The translations under genes were made by a program, and so were the position numbers. From Thermodesulfovibrio sp. (GTDB lineage: Bacteria; Nitrospirota; Thermodesulfovibrionia; Thermodesulfovibrionales; UBA6898), in NCBI GenBank assembly GCA_013824615.1, contig PNOC01000009.1, positions 1-64,000 of the forward strand: a stretch of 64,000 nt of DNA, given 5' to 3'. Below, piece after piece: positions 8,131 to 16,517 of the stretch (within the stretch, counting starts at the first letter, position 1; the number at the start of each line of letters is the position of its first letter). The notes beneath the pieces are model-generated. The model saw only the letters and a program-made list of their open reading frames with translations. It did no database searches and had not been told where the DNA came from.

Positions 8131-8523
8131 CTAGGTAAGCTTATGTCTGAGCATCAGAGCCTTCACCTTTTTGGCAAGACTCAGCCAGTAATAGAGCCCT
8201 GAAGCAAGCAGGCCGATCATGACCGCATGCATCGCACTGATTACCAGAACCTGAAGGTCTCCGGCTGCACTAAAGGCTTCATACTCGGCATAATATAAGG
8301 TCCGTGGCAGACTGGTTAGGAGGATCCATGAGAGGGCATATTTCGCCATGCGGGCGATGCGTTTATAGACACGGATATAATAAAGTTCTAGACCCGCATC
8401 TCCCGTGTCCGGGCATCTCCGCGAAAGGTCCCACATGGCCAGCACACTGACCGCCAGGAAGGCTGTAGCGGTGTCATGGGAATAATTCACAACCATGATG
8501 AGGACATCGATGAGCTGCTTCAT
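8131..8523 (-). CDS. Small integral membrane protein divergent from the cytochrome gene
   Basis: 130 residues with about four membrane segments (residues ~5-28, ~55-72, ~88-112 and a weaker one). Conserved-looking polar positions include YSHDTATAFLAV and SLPRTLYYAEYEAF. I do not recognise a family. There is no Shine-Dalgarno before the ATG; the predicted transcription start coincides with the ATG (see the promoter at 8530-8560). Divergent from the multiheme cytochrome with only 82 bases between them, so the two may be co-regulated and functionally linked (a quinol-side membrane partner is one possibility). Confidence 0.55.
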   Translation of the reverse strand: MKQLIDVLIMVVNYSHDTATAFLAVSVLAMWDLSRRCPDTGDAGLELYYIRVYKRIARMAKYALSWILLTSLPRTLYYAEYEAFSAAGDLQVLVISAMHAVMIGLLASGLYYWLSLAKKVKALMLRHKLT

Positions 8524-8529
8524 TGATAA

Positions 8530-8560
8530 ATTGTATCATAATGCTCAAAATCAAAGTCAA
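8530..8560 (-). promoter_or_regulatory. Promoter of the small membrane protein (leaderless)
   Basis: On the minus strand TTGACT (8560-8555), a 19-base spacer and TACAAT (8535-8530). The base 7 positions past the -10 element is 8523, the A of the ATG, which predicts an mRNA without a 5' leader. Confidence 0.5.
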
Positions 8561-8570
8561 TATATTCGGT

Positions 8571-8599
8571 TTGACATCAAGCGTCATCAGTCCTATAGT
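8571..8599 (+). promoter_or_regulatory. Consensus sigma70 promoter of the multiheme cytochrome (leaderless)
   Basis: TTGACA (8571-8576), a 17-base spacer and TATAGT (8594-8599). Six bases separate the -10 element from the ATG at 8606, so the predicted +1 is the A of the start codon and there is no room for a ribosome binding site. Confidence 0.65.
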
Positions 8600-8605
8600 A
8601 AAACT

Positions 8606-10408
8606 ATGAAACGCTGCGGTACATTTCTGGCCGGTATTATCATTCTGTTTAGTCTCAGTGCAGTTTCTGTATCTGCGAGTACCTGTACCCAGTGCCACGG
8701 GAACAGCCCGGCAATGGCTGCCCTGGGGTATCCTCAGTTTTTTATGACAGACGAAACAGTTAGAGAACAGACGCATATGCCTGCCTCGTGTTCCGATTGC
8801 CATCTCGGCAATCCGGCTGATCCTTCCATGAAGGGTGCCCACCAGGGGCTATTGTCAGTGAGGCTCGCAGATCCGAAATTCAACGTGATGACACGGCAGG
8901 ACCTCAAACCTGAGGATCGGGAATTATGGAGCCGGCTAACCCCTTCAGGCCATAACCGGGCAACGCAGCTTCTGCCAAAAATAACCGTTGACAACAAGAT
9001 CAAAGACCACCCTGACTATAACCTCGTTCTCTGGCAGGACAAAAACCCCGTGACCTTTGCCTTCAATCCGGTCGTCGCTGAAAAGACCTGTGGAAAATGT
9101 CATGAGGGCATAGTACAAAAGTTTCTGAAGAGCCCGATGGGTGGCGCCAAAGGGGCCCATACCCAAAGCCAGTACCGGGCCTGGACCGGACCTGCCGGGC
9201 CTCAAAGCTGCGGACTCTGGACCGGGGTGCTCTCGGAGCCAGGGCAGGATAGCTTTTCGGATGAGAATATGAGGTACTACAATGCGCATTCGACCATGCC
9301 GGTTAACGAAAAAAAAGCGCATAATAACCAGCGGACCTGCAACAAATGCCATGTCGGCTGTCTCGACTGCCATCTGGATGCAAGCAAACCTGTTCATGCC
9401 GGGCAGCAGGGCAGCGCCCATGCCTTTGTGAAAAAGCCGACATCTCTGTCGTGCTATGGCGGCGGCAAGGCCTTTATCTGCCATGCCGGCCCGCTTGAGA
9501 GGAGGCGCGGAGACGGCTATCTCAGGGGAGAGTTCACGCAGGCAGCAACAAAAGGAAAAGAGGTCCTCAAGGACCGTCCTGATATCCACGCTCAAAAAGG
9601 GCTCGCCTGTGTCGACTGCCACGCACCAAATCAGGACAGCGGAGCACACGCTGACCTGCGCAGGGACGTCTCTTGCAAGAAGTGTCATGACGGGGTTGCA
9701 CGGGCTCACGGTGCAGGATCTCATAAGAATGTTGACTGTGCCGCCTGCCATACAGCACTGATAGGCGGCTATGCCTTTAACTTCTGGTCTGCAGTCGGCC
9801 CTGAGGGCCAGGAAAACCCGATCACGAGGATCCAGGACTATCAGGTTGAAGCCGTGAAGCCTCTGCTGATAAAGAATCCGAAAGGCACCTGGATCCCGGT
9901 TCATCTTGTCCCTCATACCTCAGGGAATGTGAAGGCGGATGAGGTAAAGCTTTCGAAAAAGCTTATCTTCAGAAACCGCCCCGATGTAAAGATAGACAGA
10001 CGTTATTTTTCGAACGATTCCTACGCCATTACCGGCCTGGCCAGAAATCTGGACAGCAAGGATAAAGACACCATGGTATGGTTCAACCTCGACCGGGTCG
10101 CCCATGCAACCGGGAAGTCACGCAAGTGCGACGACTGTCATGCCTCCGCGACCCAAAAGATTATCACCAGATTTGAAGGCGGCTCATATAAGGACCTTGA
10201 AGATGGTGAGTACACGATCATTGCAGACAATAAAGGACTGCGGGTGACGGACTTCAAAGATCCCGAGACAGGAACTATACCGAAAGACCTTCTGCCGCTG
10301 AAAGACAAGTGGTCAATGAAAGGTAACTACGCACTGCCTCCTTTAAAAAACAAGAAATTGTACCGAAAGATGGAGGCAGCATACAAAAAAGGAATTTTCA
10401 CACATTAA
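8606..10408 (+). CDS. Periplasmic multiheme c-type cytochrome (9 CxxCH motifs)
   Basis: 600 residues. A signal peptide (residues 1-24, ending SVSA) is followed by CxxCH haem-attachment motifs at residues ~27, 62, 162, 245, 252, 335, 357, 378 and 508. An additional CX8CH arrangement (CYGGGKAFICH, ~283-293) falls where a tenth motif would be expected. Residues 294-304 read AGPLERRRGDG, and the C-terminal ~90 residues after the last haem are haem-free. Probably an extracytoplasmic electron-transfer or oxidoreductase protein; the substrate cannot be told from sequence. The ATG at 8606 is chosen because it starts the signal peptide; the frame is open upstream but that part is unlike protein. Divergent from a small membrane protein. 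Confidence 0.85.
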   Translation: MKRCGTFLAGIIILFSLSAVSVSASTCTQCHGNSPAMAALGYPQFFMTDETVREQTHMPASCSDCHLGNPADPSMKGAHQGLLSVRLADPKFNVMTRQDLKPEDRELWSRLTPSGHNRATQLLPKITVDNKIKDHPDYNLVLWQDKNPVTFAFNPVVAEKTCGKCHEGIVQKFLKSPMGGAKGAHTQSQYRAWTGPAGPQSCGLWTGVLSEPGQDSFSDENMRYYNAHSTMPVNEKKAHNNQRTCNKCHVGCLDCHLDASKPVHAGQQGSAHAFVKKPTSLSCYGGGKAFICHAGPLERRRGDGYLRGEFTQAATKGKEVLKDRPDIHAQKGLACVDCHAPNQDSGAHADLRRDVSCKKCHDGVARAHGAGSHKNVDCAACHTALIGGYAFNFWSAVGPEGQENPITRIQDYQVEAVKPLLIKNPKGTWIPVHLVPHTSGNVKADEVKLSKKLIFRNRPDVKIDRRYFSNDSYAITGLARNLDSKDKDTMVWFNLDRVAHATGKSRKCDDCHASATQKIITRFEGGSYKDLEDGEYTIIADNKGLRVTDFKDPETGTIPKDLLPLKDKWSMKGNYALPPLKNKKLYRKMEAAYKKGIFTH

Positions 10409-11450
10409 GAATCGCTAACGCCTCTTCCCATTCCTCAGGGGTGTTCACATTTTTCCAGGCCTGCTCCAGTTCCTTCGGTATAACCGGCTTGATCACTTTC
10501 GGGTGGTCAGCTATTTTCTGGAGCCGGAAGACCCCTTTCTGTGCCAGGGATTCTATATAGTCAAATATCTCCGGTTCATAACAGGCACCGGTCGCCTCAA
10601 CCGTTTCTGAACCCTCCCTGCGCGGCATTATCGCCCAGGCACCGGGTCTTCTCTGACTCAGCACCCATTTCCAGGCTTCCTGATGCATAAAGGGCATATC
10701 GACCGACGATACAAGCCACGCGCTTTGGGGATTCCACCTGAAGGCACTCAGCATGCCGGCAAGGGGGCCTTTGACCTCAGGGGCATCAGGCAGTCGGTCA
10801 GCTAAAGTCAGGCTGGAGGGAAGTTCTCCTGCACCAAGCAGAAGCGTACGCTGAGATATTGAGGACAATGTTTCATACACCTGCTCCATGAGCGTTCTGC
10901 AGCGAACCTCAAGCAGACCCTTCGGCCTTCCCATCCTTTCGCTCCGGCCTCCGACCAGCAGTCCGGCCATCAGCGATCTCTCTGCACAATGACGTTTAAG
11001 TTCCTCGTCAATATGGTTCAGAAACTGCTGCAGATATTCAGGATCATCGCGATAGATAATGCTGCTGCCCTGCCCGGCATTCCTGCTGCGCTCATCTGCC
11101 AAATCTTTAGCCAGCCACAACCTGGACAGTTCGCTGCTTTTATAGCCTTCCACGATGATGAGATCAAGCCCCTTCGGAAAACGGCTCAGGGCCTCCGGCA
11201 AATCAGCACCTTCATGCCGGTATCGTGCAAAGCCCTGGGCATCATCATCTGCAAAGACATATGCAGCGCCAGCCTTAAAGAACCGATCCGTGTCCTTGCC
11301 CTCGGTGTCGATCACCAGATTGTGGTGCGTATGCTTGAGCACCCCTACATAAAGCCCCCGCCCTTTCAGTACAGGCAGGGCCTTCTCGATCAGGGTCGTC
11401 TTTCCTGAACCTGAGAAGCCGCTGATACCAATGATGCAGGACGAGGTCAT
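10398..11450 (-). CDS. Fused MobB-MobA: molybdopterin-guanine dinucleotide synthesis
   Basis: 350 residues. The N-terminal ~160 residues are MobB, a P-loop protein (GFSGSGKTTLIEKA) with the LKHTHH motif. Residues ~163-350 are MobA, the GTP:molybdopterin guanylyltransferase, with the nucleotidyltransferase signature LLVGGRSERMGRPKGLL and the SSVDMPFM aspartate site. Together they convert Mo-molybdopterin to the bis-MGD cofactor used by DMSO-reductase-family enzymes. The 3' end overlaps the convergent cytochrome gene by 11 bases, and the start overlaps the upstream secreted-protein gene by 4. Confidence 0.88.
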   Translation of the reverse strand: MTSSCIIGISGFSGSGKTTLIEKALPVLKGRGLYVGVLKHTHHNLVIDTEGKDTDRFFKAGAAYVFADDDAQGFARYRHEGADLPEALSRFPKGLDLIIVEGYKSSELSRLWLAKDLADERSRNAGQGSSIIYRDDPEYLQQFLNHIDEELKRHCAERSLMAGLLVGGRSERMGRPKGLLEVRCRTLMEQVYETLSSISQRTLLLGAGELPSSLTLADRLPDAPEVKGPLAGMLSAFRWNPQSAWLVSSVDMPFMHQEAWKWVLSQRRPGAWAIMPRREGSETVEATGACYEPEIFDYIESLAQKGVFRLQKIADHPKVIKPVIPKELEQAWKNVNTPEEWEEALAILNV

Positions 11451-13888
11451 TGAATAATGATATTTTCGATTGTCAAAAGTCCCCTGCTTACCGTCAGGCC
11501 GGGGGTAATCGTACTGTAAAGACCGCTATTGGTCGTATAACAGCTGTCATATCCTCCCTTGAGGGTAACTGCCAGGGTTCTATCGAAGTTGAGCCCGGTT
11601 CCTTCATCAAACTGCTGTTCGCGTGCCTCGAGGATATCCCCGCCGGCAAGAAGTCCCGTGACGAACGCCTCCGTCAGGGTCATGAAGTTCAGTATCGGAT
11701 TTGCGCTTCTCACATCCCTCACCCCGTACTCAACAAGGGCCAGGCCGATATCCGGCACCCCAGCCTCACCTGTTTCGTACACAGCAAGAAAATTGGTACA
11801 GGTCGAATTATAGGCAACAGCCGGAGCCGCCTGATCGAGTATCGCATTCGAGATGACCATGTTAGTGTCGGCAGCAGGGTAATACGCAGCAGCATCGGCC
11901 TGCACAAGCTGTCCGTATATATCCTGGTTAGTTGTCCCTGAGTTGCGGTAATCCAGCCAGGAAACCAGATGCCTCCGGTTGAGGCTGTCAAAGGCCAGGG
12001 ACGGATAGATCTGATAAGGGTCAACCTGTGTGGATATCGCGACGTTGACATCCGAGGCAGTACCAAAAAGGGCCCCGGACGCAGCAACCACCAACTGGCC
12101 ATAAATGGAATTAGCTGCAACACGGGTGTCCTCCCAGGCAACCAGGAAACGGTGATTGACATTGTCGTTTGCAACCGAGGCAAAAGATTGATTCCCTGAT
12201 GCATTCGAGATCACTAAATTGTTACCAACGGTTGTTTCTACAGGCGCGCCAGCCTGGTTCACCAGTTGGCCGTATATATCAGTTGATGCGTTGCGGGAAT
12301 CCTGCCATACGACCAGATAACGGCCGGTAACACTGTCGAATGCCACAGAGGGATGGAATTGCGAACTGGCCTGATTTGAAACAGGAAAGTTTGAGCCGCT
12401 GAGTGCGCCTGCAGCATCCACCAGCTGGCCATAGATGTCGGCGTTCCCATTGCGGTAGTCATGCCAGACGACCAGAAAGCCCGGAGTGACGCTGTTGTAT
12501 GCAACAATAGGGTTAAATTGATCAGCAGCCTGGTTGGATATCGGGAAATTGGACCCGTTGAGCGTGCCGGCGGCATACACCAGCTGACCGTATATATCGG
12601 AGCCGGTGGTCGCTGCGTTGCGGGAATCCTGCCATATAACAAGGTACTGCTCGTTGGTACTGTCATATGCCACGGCAGGGTAGTAACAGGCAGCGCCGCC
12701 GGTATCAACGCAGATGGCAAACTCTGCCCCTGAAACGGTGCCGTCATAATCGATGAGCTGGCCATAAATATTCACCGACCCGGGAGGGGAGATCACTTTT
12801 TGATAGACCAGCAGATACTTGTTGTTTACCTGACCATACGCAACAGCCGGATCGTAGTCACCTGCCACCGGTGCTGCAGTGCCATAGGCAGCAAAGGCCA
12901 GTTCCAGAGGCTTATCCTTCAGTGCCTTTGCATCTGTAATACCCAACTCCTTCAGCGGAATCGTAAACTCATAGGCTTTATGCTGATAGGCCACCTTATC
13001 CGTGTAGGTAAAAAGAGGCTTGCCCCATCTGGCTTCAGGAACCGATACCTTGAACTCCTTCAGACCGGCAGCCGTTTTCGCATAGACCTTTGCATAATCC
13101 TTGTCCCCGTCGTAGGTGTTGTCAGGGGTAAAGTCAATCGACACATAAAGGTTAGAGTCGTCATTCCTTACCCAGCCATAGGTAAAACCGCTGGGGTGGC
13201 CGGAACCACTCTTTGAGAACTCCTGAAAAAAAGGCTTCTGAAGGGAAATCTGATCCAGTTTCAGGAAACCCCTGGACGAATCGAGCCGGTACGGATAGAA
13301 CCGGGCGCTCTCATTCATGTTCTTATACAGGTTCTGCCGCGGAAACTGAAAGGGCGTTTTGCTGATAACGGTCGGCTCTATCCGCGCTGTTACTCTCAAA
13401 ACCCTCTCGTTGCCCTTCAGCATAAAGACAAACTCAAATTTCTTTTCATAGATATCTACAACATCAAAATCCTTCTTAGACACCTTGGCCAGGGTCACGC
13501 GGCTCCAGTCAGGATTTTCCGGCTCAGACTTTCTGTCAACTTCTATTACTGTAATTGGTGACAGACCATCCAGAAATACAGCATCAATATGTGCTGCGCC
13601 TCCGCCCCTTTCGGTCAATCTTATTTTTGCGGACTCGCTGTCCCGGATAAACTTCTCGAGACCTATCTCCCTGTCACGAAAAAACTTGTCAAAGGGCAGT
13701 CGGCCGGCCTCCTTCCACTCATTAGCCGTAAAGACCTCCACAACATACTCCCCATTTGGGCTCATTTTCTCAGGAGCATTCAAACCCATCAGGCGAGTTT
13801 TTGAGCTGGCTGAGGCCATAAACGGTAGCAACAGCAACACCAAAAGCGGCAGTATAACAACCCTGAAATGCAGTACCCTGTTCCTCAT
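11447..13888 (-). CDS. Large secreted protein with DIYGQLV repeats
   Basis: 813 residues with a signal peptide (residues 1-27). Residues ~28-310 form a unique N-terminal region with beta-rich stretches. Residues ~320-700 contain about seven repeats of ~50-55 residues with the core YLVVWQDSRN...DIYGQLV, beta-propeller-like units found in secreted proteins of environmental bacteria. The C-terminal ~60 residues (TVTLKGGYDS-like, then SRGLLTIENIIIQ) resemble the start of a right-handed beta-helix. No catalytic motif is visible. Its stop overlaps the mobBA start. Probably cell-surface or extracellular; function unknown. Confidence 0.7.
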   Translation of the reverse strand: MRNRVLHFRVVILPLLVLLLLPFMASASSKTRLMGLNAPEKMSPNGEYVVEVFTANEWKEAGRLPFDKFFRDREIGLEKFIRDSESAKIRLTERGGGAAHIDAVFLDGLSPITVIEVDRKSEPENPDWSRVTLAKVSKKDFDVVDIYEKKFEFVFMLKGNERVLRVTARIEPTVISKTPFQFPRQNLYKNMNESARFYPYRLDSSRGFLKLDQISLQKPFFQEFSKSGSGHPSGFTYGWVRNDDSNLYVSIDFTPDNTYDGDKDYAKVYAKTAAGLKEFKVSVPEARWGKPLFTYTDKVAYQHKAYEFTIPLKELGITDAKALKDKPLELAFAAYGTAAPVAGDYDPAVAYGQVNNKYLLVYQKVISPPGSVNIYGQLIDYDGTVSGAEFAICVDTGGAACYYPAVAYDSTNEQYLVIWQDSRNAATTGSDIYGQLVYAAGTLNGSNFPISNQAADQFNPIVAYNSVTPGFLVVWHDYRNGNADIYGQLVDAAGALSGSNFPVSNQASSQFHPSVAFDSVTGRYLVVWQDSRNASTDIYGQLVNQAGAPVETTVGNNLVISNASGNQSFASVANDNVNHRFLVAWEDTRVAANSIYGQLVVAASGALFGTASDVNVAISTQVDPYQIYPSLAFDSLNRRHLVSWLDYRNSGTTNQDIYGQLVQADAAAYYPAADTNMVISNAILDQAAPAVAYNSTCTNFLAVYETGEAGVPDIGLALVEYGVRDVRSANPILNFMTLTEAFVTGLLAGGDILEAREQQFDEGTGLNFDRTLAVTLKGGYDSCYTTNSGLYSTITPGLTVSRGLLTIENIIIQ

Positions 13889-14029
13889 CGTTTCCTCCTC
13901 AAAGTAGGTTCAAGCAATCTGGCGTCATCGTCCAGGTCATGCCCTCATCCAACTGCTCGCCCTATTATACCAGTGCAGGCCTCCTTCGCACAGCAGGCTT
14001 TTCTCTTCTATTTTTATCCAGCCGTCATA

Positions 14030-14035
14030 TACAAT
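14030..14035 (+). promoter_or_regulatory. -10 element of larC (possible leaderless start)
   Basis: TACAAT, preceded by TA, lies exactly six bases before the ATG at 14042, and there is no ribosome binding site. The -35 region (around 14006-14011) is poor, so this is weaker than the two cytochrome promoters. Confidence 0.35.
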
Positions 14036-14041
14036 ATCCCT

Positions 14042-15214
14042 ATGAAGATTGCGTATTTCGACTGTTTTTCAGGTATCAGCGGGGACATGTGTCTGGGTGC
14101 ACTTGTAGATGCAGGGCTGCCGCTTGCTGTTCTTGAGAAAGAGTTGCGTAAAATTCCGTTACGAGGCTATACGCTGGCCTCTCACAAAGTAAAACGCTCC
14201 GGCCTGGCTGCTACCAAGGTCGATGTTCCGATCGATAAAAAATATACCGGAGAGATGAAATGGAACGATATACAGAAAATCATCAGGGAATCCTCCCTTT
14301 CTCCTTCGATAAAGAAAAAGGGACTTTCTGTCTTCAGGGCACTGTTTGAGGCAGAGTCGGAGGTCCATGGAGAACCGGTCAATAAAATCCATCTGCATGA
14401 ATTAGGGGCGGTCGACTGCATTGTTGATATCTTCGGCACGCTGATAGGGCTGGAGATGCTCGGCATCGAGGAAGTTTATGCCTCGGCCATCAATCTCGGC
14501 AGCGGCACCATCAAGACTTCCCACGGGATACTGCCGGTGCCGGCACCGGCTGCCGCAGCGCTGCTCAGGGGAGTCCCTGTCTATTCCGCAGGAGATGCGT
14601 TTGAAAAAACCACGCCGACCGGCGCCGCCCTGATAACGTTTCTTTCACAAGGTTACGGCGATATGCCGGTGTTCATCCCTGAAAAAACCGGCATGGGTGC
14701 GGGGGGGAAGGACCCTGCCTCGGCACCGAACGTTTTAAGAATACTGATCGGAGAGACGATCAGGTCAACAGCGCAGGACAACATTATGACAATAGAAACA
14801 AATATCGACGACATGAACCCGCAGATCTATGAATATGTGTCTGAGCGGCTTTTCAAGGCAGGGGCTCTTGATGTATTCCTTACGCAGATAATAATGAAAA
14901 AAATGCGTCCTGCCGTCAAGCTGAGCGTTTTGTGCTCCAAAAAAATAATGACGGAAGTAATCGATATTATCCTGAGTGAGACGACGAGCATCGGCGTCAG
15001 ATATTATGAAACATCACGGACAATACTGGAGCGCAGAATCGGGAAAATCGATACAGGATACGGAAAGGTCAGAGTCAAGATTTCAGAGTATGGCAAACAG
15101 CCGCTGACCATAACACCAGAGTATGAGGACTGCCGTGAGCTCGCTCTGAAGAAAGGCATTCCCCTGTCTGAAGTTATTGAGGCAGCCAGAACTGCTGCCA
15201 GGAAACAACGCTGA
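14042..15214 (+). CDS. larC: Nickel-pincer cofactor biosynthesis protein LarC
   Basis: LarC inserts Ni into the pyridinium-dithiocarboxylate mononucleotide cofactor of lactate racemase and related enzymes. 390 residues: N-terminal LarC1 (AYFDCFSGISGDMCLGALVDAGLP, shown in part at residues 3-26; HLHELGAVDCIVDI; ASAINLGSGTIKTSHG) and C-terminal LarC2 after ~245 (IETNIDDMNPQIYE). In Lactobacillus the two parts are joined by programmed frameshifting; here they are one frame. No larA, larB or larE is nearby, so the client enzyme must be elsewhere. hypA-hypB, the other Ni-handling genes, lie 11 kb away. Confidence 0.92.
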   Translation: MKIAYFDCFSGISGDMCLGALVDAGLPLAVLEKELRKIPLRGYTLASHKVKRSGLAATKVDVPIDKKYTGEMKWNDIQKIIRESSLSPSIKKKGLSVFRALFEAESEVHGEPVNKIHLHELGAVDCIVDIFGTLIGLEMLGIEEVYASAINLGSGTIKTSHGILPVPAPAAAALLRGVPVYSAGDAFEKTTPTGAALITFLSQGYGDMPVFIPEKTGMGAGGKDPASAPNVLRILIGETIRSTAQDNIMTIETNIDDMNPQIYEYVSERLFKAGALDVFLTQIIMKKMRPAVKLSVLCSKKIMTEVIDIILSETTSIGVRYYETSRTILERRIGKIDTGYGKVRVKISEYGKQPLTITPEYEDCRELALKKGIPLSEVIEAARTAARKQR

Positions 15215-15238
15215 CTGTAGCTGAGGGCTGCAGTTGCG

Positions 15239-15259
15239 AGGGGGGCCATAAGTCCCCCT
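15239..15259. terminator. Short G/C hairpin after larC
   Basis: AGGGGG and CCCCCT flank a ~9-base loop just downstream of the larC stop. Stem of six pairs, no U-tract; weak. Confidence 0.3.
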
Positions 15260-15264
15260 GTTCC

Positions 15265-15336
15265 GTCATTCTCGCGAAGGCGGGAATCCAGTGTTTTCAA
15301 GATTTCCTGGATTGCCCGATCAAGTCGGGCAATGAC
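15265..15336. repeat. Dispersed palindromic repeat, copy 3
   Basis: GTCATTCTCGCG...GGGAATCCAG and CTGGATTGCCCGA...TCGGGCAATGAC in inverted arrangement, the same plan as copy 1 with different centre sequences. Confidence 0.7.
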
Positions 15337-15404
15337 GAGGAATTTGGCATTACGAACAGTCTTCTTAGCACCTAAACATAATACGTATAAAGAAAGGCAC
15401 GATC

Positions 15405-16268
15405 ATGACATATCTATTCAGAAACAGTGTAAGAGTCGTCATAGTTATTCTGATGCTTATCGCATCAGTCGTCACTTCCTCGGCTGCAGAAGGAGGCAGG
15501 GCGTCGGGCACGTTTGAGAGCGGGGATATTGCAATGAAGGTCACCGATGCATACGCCTTTTACGGGACGCCGTCGCTTGGAGGCAAAGAGAAGGTGATCG
15601 TCGTTGTGGTGAGCAATTCTGCCTTTATCAAAACAGTGATCGATAAATACTGGGACCGGAAGAGCGCACTTGAGCGCTTTTTTAAAGATGAGAAAACCGG
15701 ACTTGTCTATTTTGAATTTGGTCTGGATGGCCGGTACCGCGGGTTGTCATATTATTTTGGATCGGGAAACGGCTGCGGCTACTGCGCTGACCCTGCAGTG
15801 GAGTCGACCGTCCGCCTGAAGAACAATAAGATGTCCGGCAAACTCAGTTTTCCAAAGGGGAGCGACCCGAACCGCTGGTTTGAGCTTTCGGTCAACGTTC
15901 TAATTTCAGGCGATGATCATGGCAAGCCCCAAGGCGCCGGCGGCGGAGAACCGGGAAAGGCCTATGCCGCCTATCACAAGGCGCTCTCAGGCAAAGATCA
16001 GCGGCAGCTAAAGCCGCTTCTGGCAGCAGAGCGGAGGACAACCTGGGAAAAGGCAGAGGCAGAAGGGAGCGGGGCCAAATTCATTGCGTTTCTGCGCGAA
16101 GAGCACCCGAAGTCAGCCCGCGCAACAGAGGCCTATGTCGAGGGAGACCATGCACTGGTTCTTTATGAAGGGACCGGGGAAGAGGGGAAGATCCGCGGTG
16201 AAGCCCGGATGATCCGCGAGCAGGGTTCCTGGCGCTTTGAAGAGGAGACGTTCAACCCCGTAAAGTAA
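15405..16268 (+). CDS. Secreted protein of unknown function with DUF4878/SnoaL-like C-terminus
   Basis: 287 residues with a signal peptide (1-28, ending SSAA). The middle domain (~35-165) is beta-rich with a GCGYC motif and a basic WELD-like strand pattern. Residues ~180-287 resemble a cystatin-like NTF2 fold seen in DUF4878/SnoaL proteins (KAYAAYHKALSGKD..., REQGSWRFEEETF). I do not recognise the whole architecture. A weak AAGAAAGG lies upstream. It stands alone between two dispersed-repeat and AT-rich regions. Confidence 0.6.
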   Translation: MTYLFRNSVRVVIVILMLIASVVTSSAAEGGRASGTFESGDIAMKVTDAYAFYGTPSLGGKEKVIVVVVSNSAFIKTVIDKYWDRKSALERFFKDEKTGLVYFEFGLDGRYRGLSYYFGSGNGCGYCADPAVESTVRLKNNKMSGKLSFPKGSDPNRWFELSVNVLISGDDHGKPQGAGGGEPGKAYAAYHKALSGKDQRQLKPLLAAERRTTWEKAEAEGSGAKFIAFLREEHPKSARATEAYVEGDHALVLYEGTGEEGKIRGEARMIREQGSWRFEEETFNPVK

Positions 16269-16517
16269 AAAGACCTAAGCCGAGCTGAAACTGAAACTCC
16301 ACGGTGAATTGAAGTCAGACGGTTACCGCCATTACTTGTGCGAACCGCTGAGAACTCGCTCCCCGGTCTACAGTACATCAAGATATATGACTATTGGGAC
16401 TTCTCACAGAAGCTCCATGCGATTCAAAAGGCTGTGCATTACAGACGGAAATTATTTCCGGAGCAAAGCACCCTGAGAACCAACGCCCACAAAATACTTT
16501 CATTTGTTTCCTCCCTG

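Noticed and set aside
8945-9916. A 323-residue open frame antisense to the 9-heme cytochrome
   Set aside because: No protein-like composition or recognised motif; the plus-strand frame has nine CxxCH motifs and a signal peptide, so the antisense frame is a shadow.
11800-12850. Regularly spaced similar DNA segments of ~150-160 bases that could be taken for a CRISPR or satellite array
   Set aside because: They are protein repeats of the 813-residue secreted protein in one frame; spacing and lengths vary and there are no short identical repeats.
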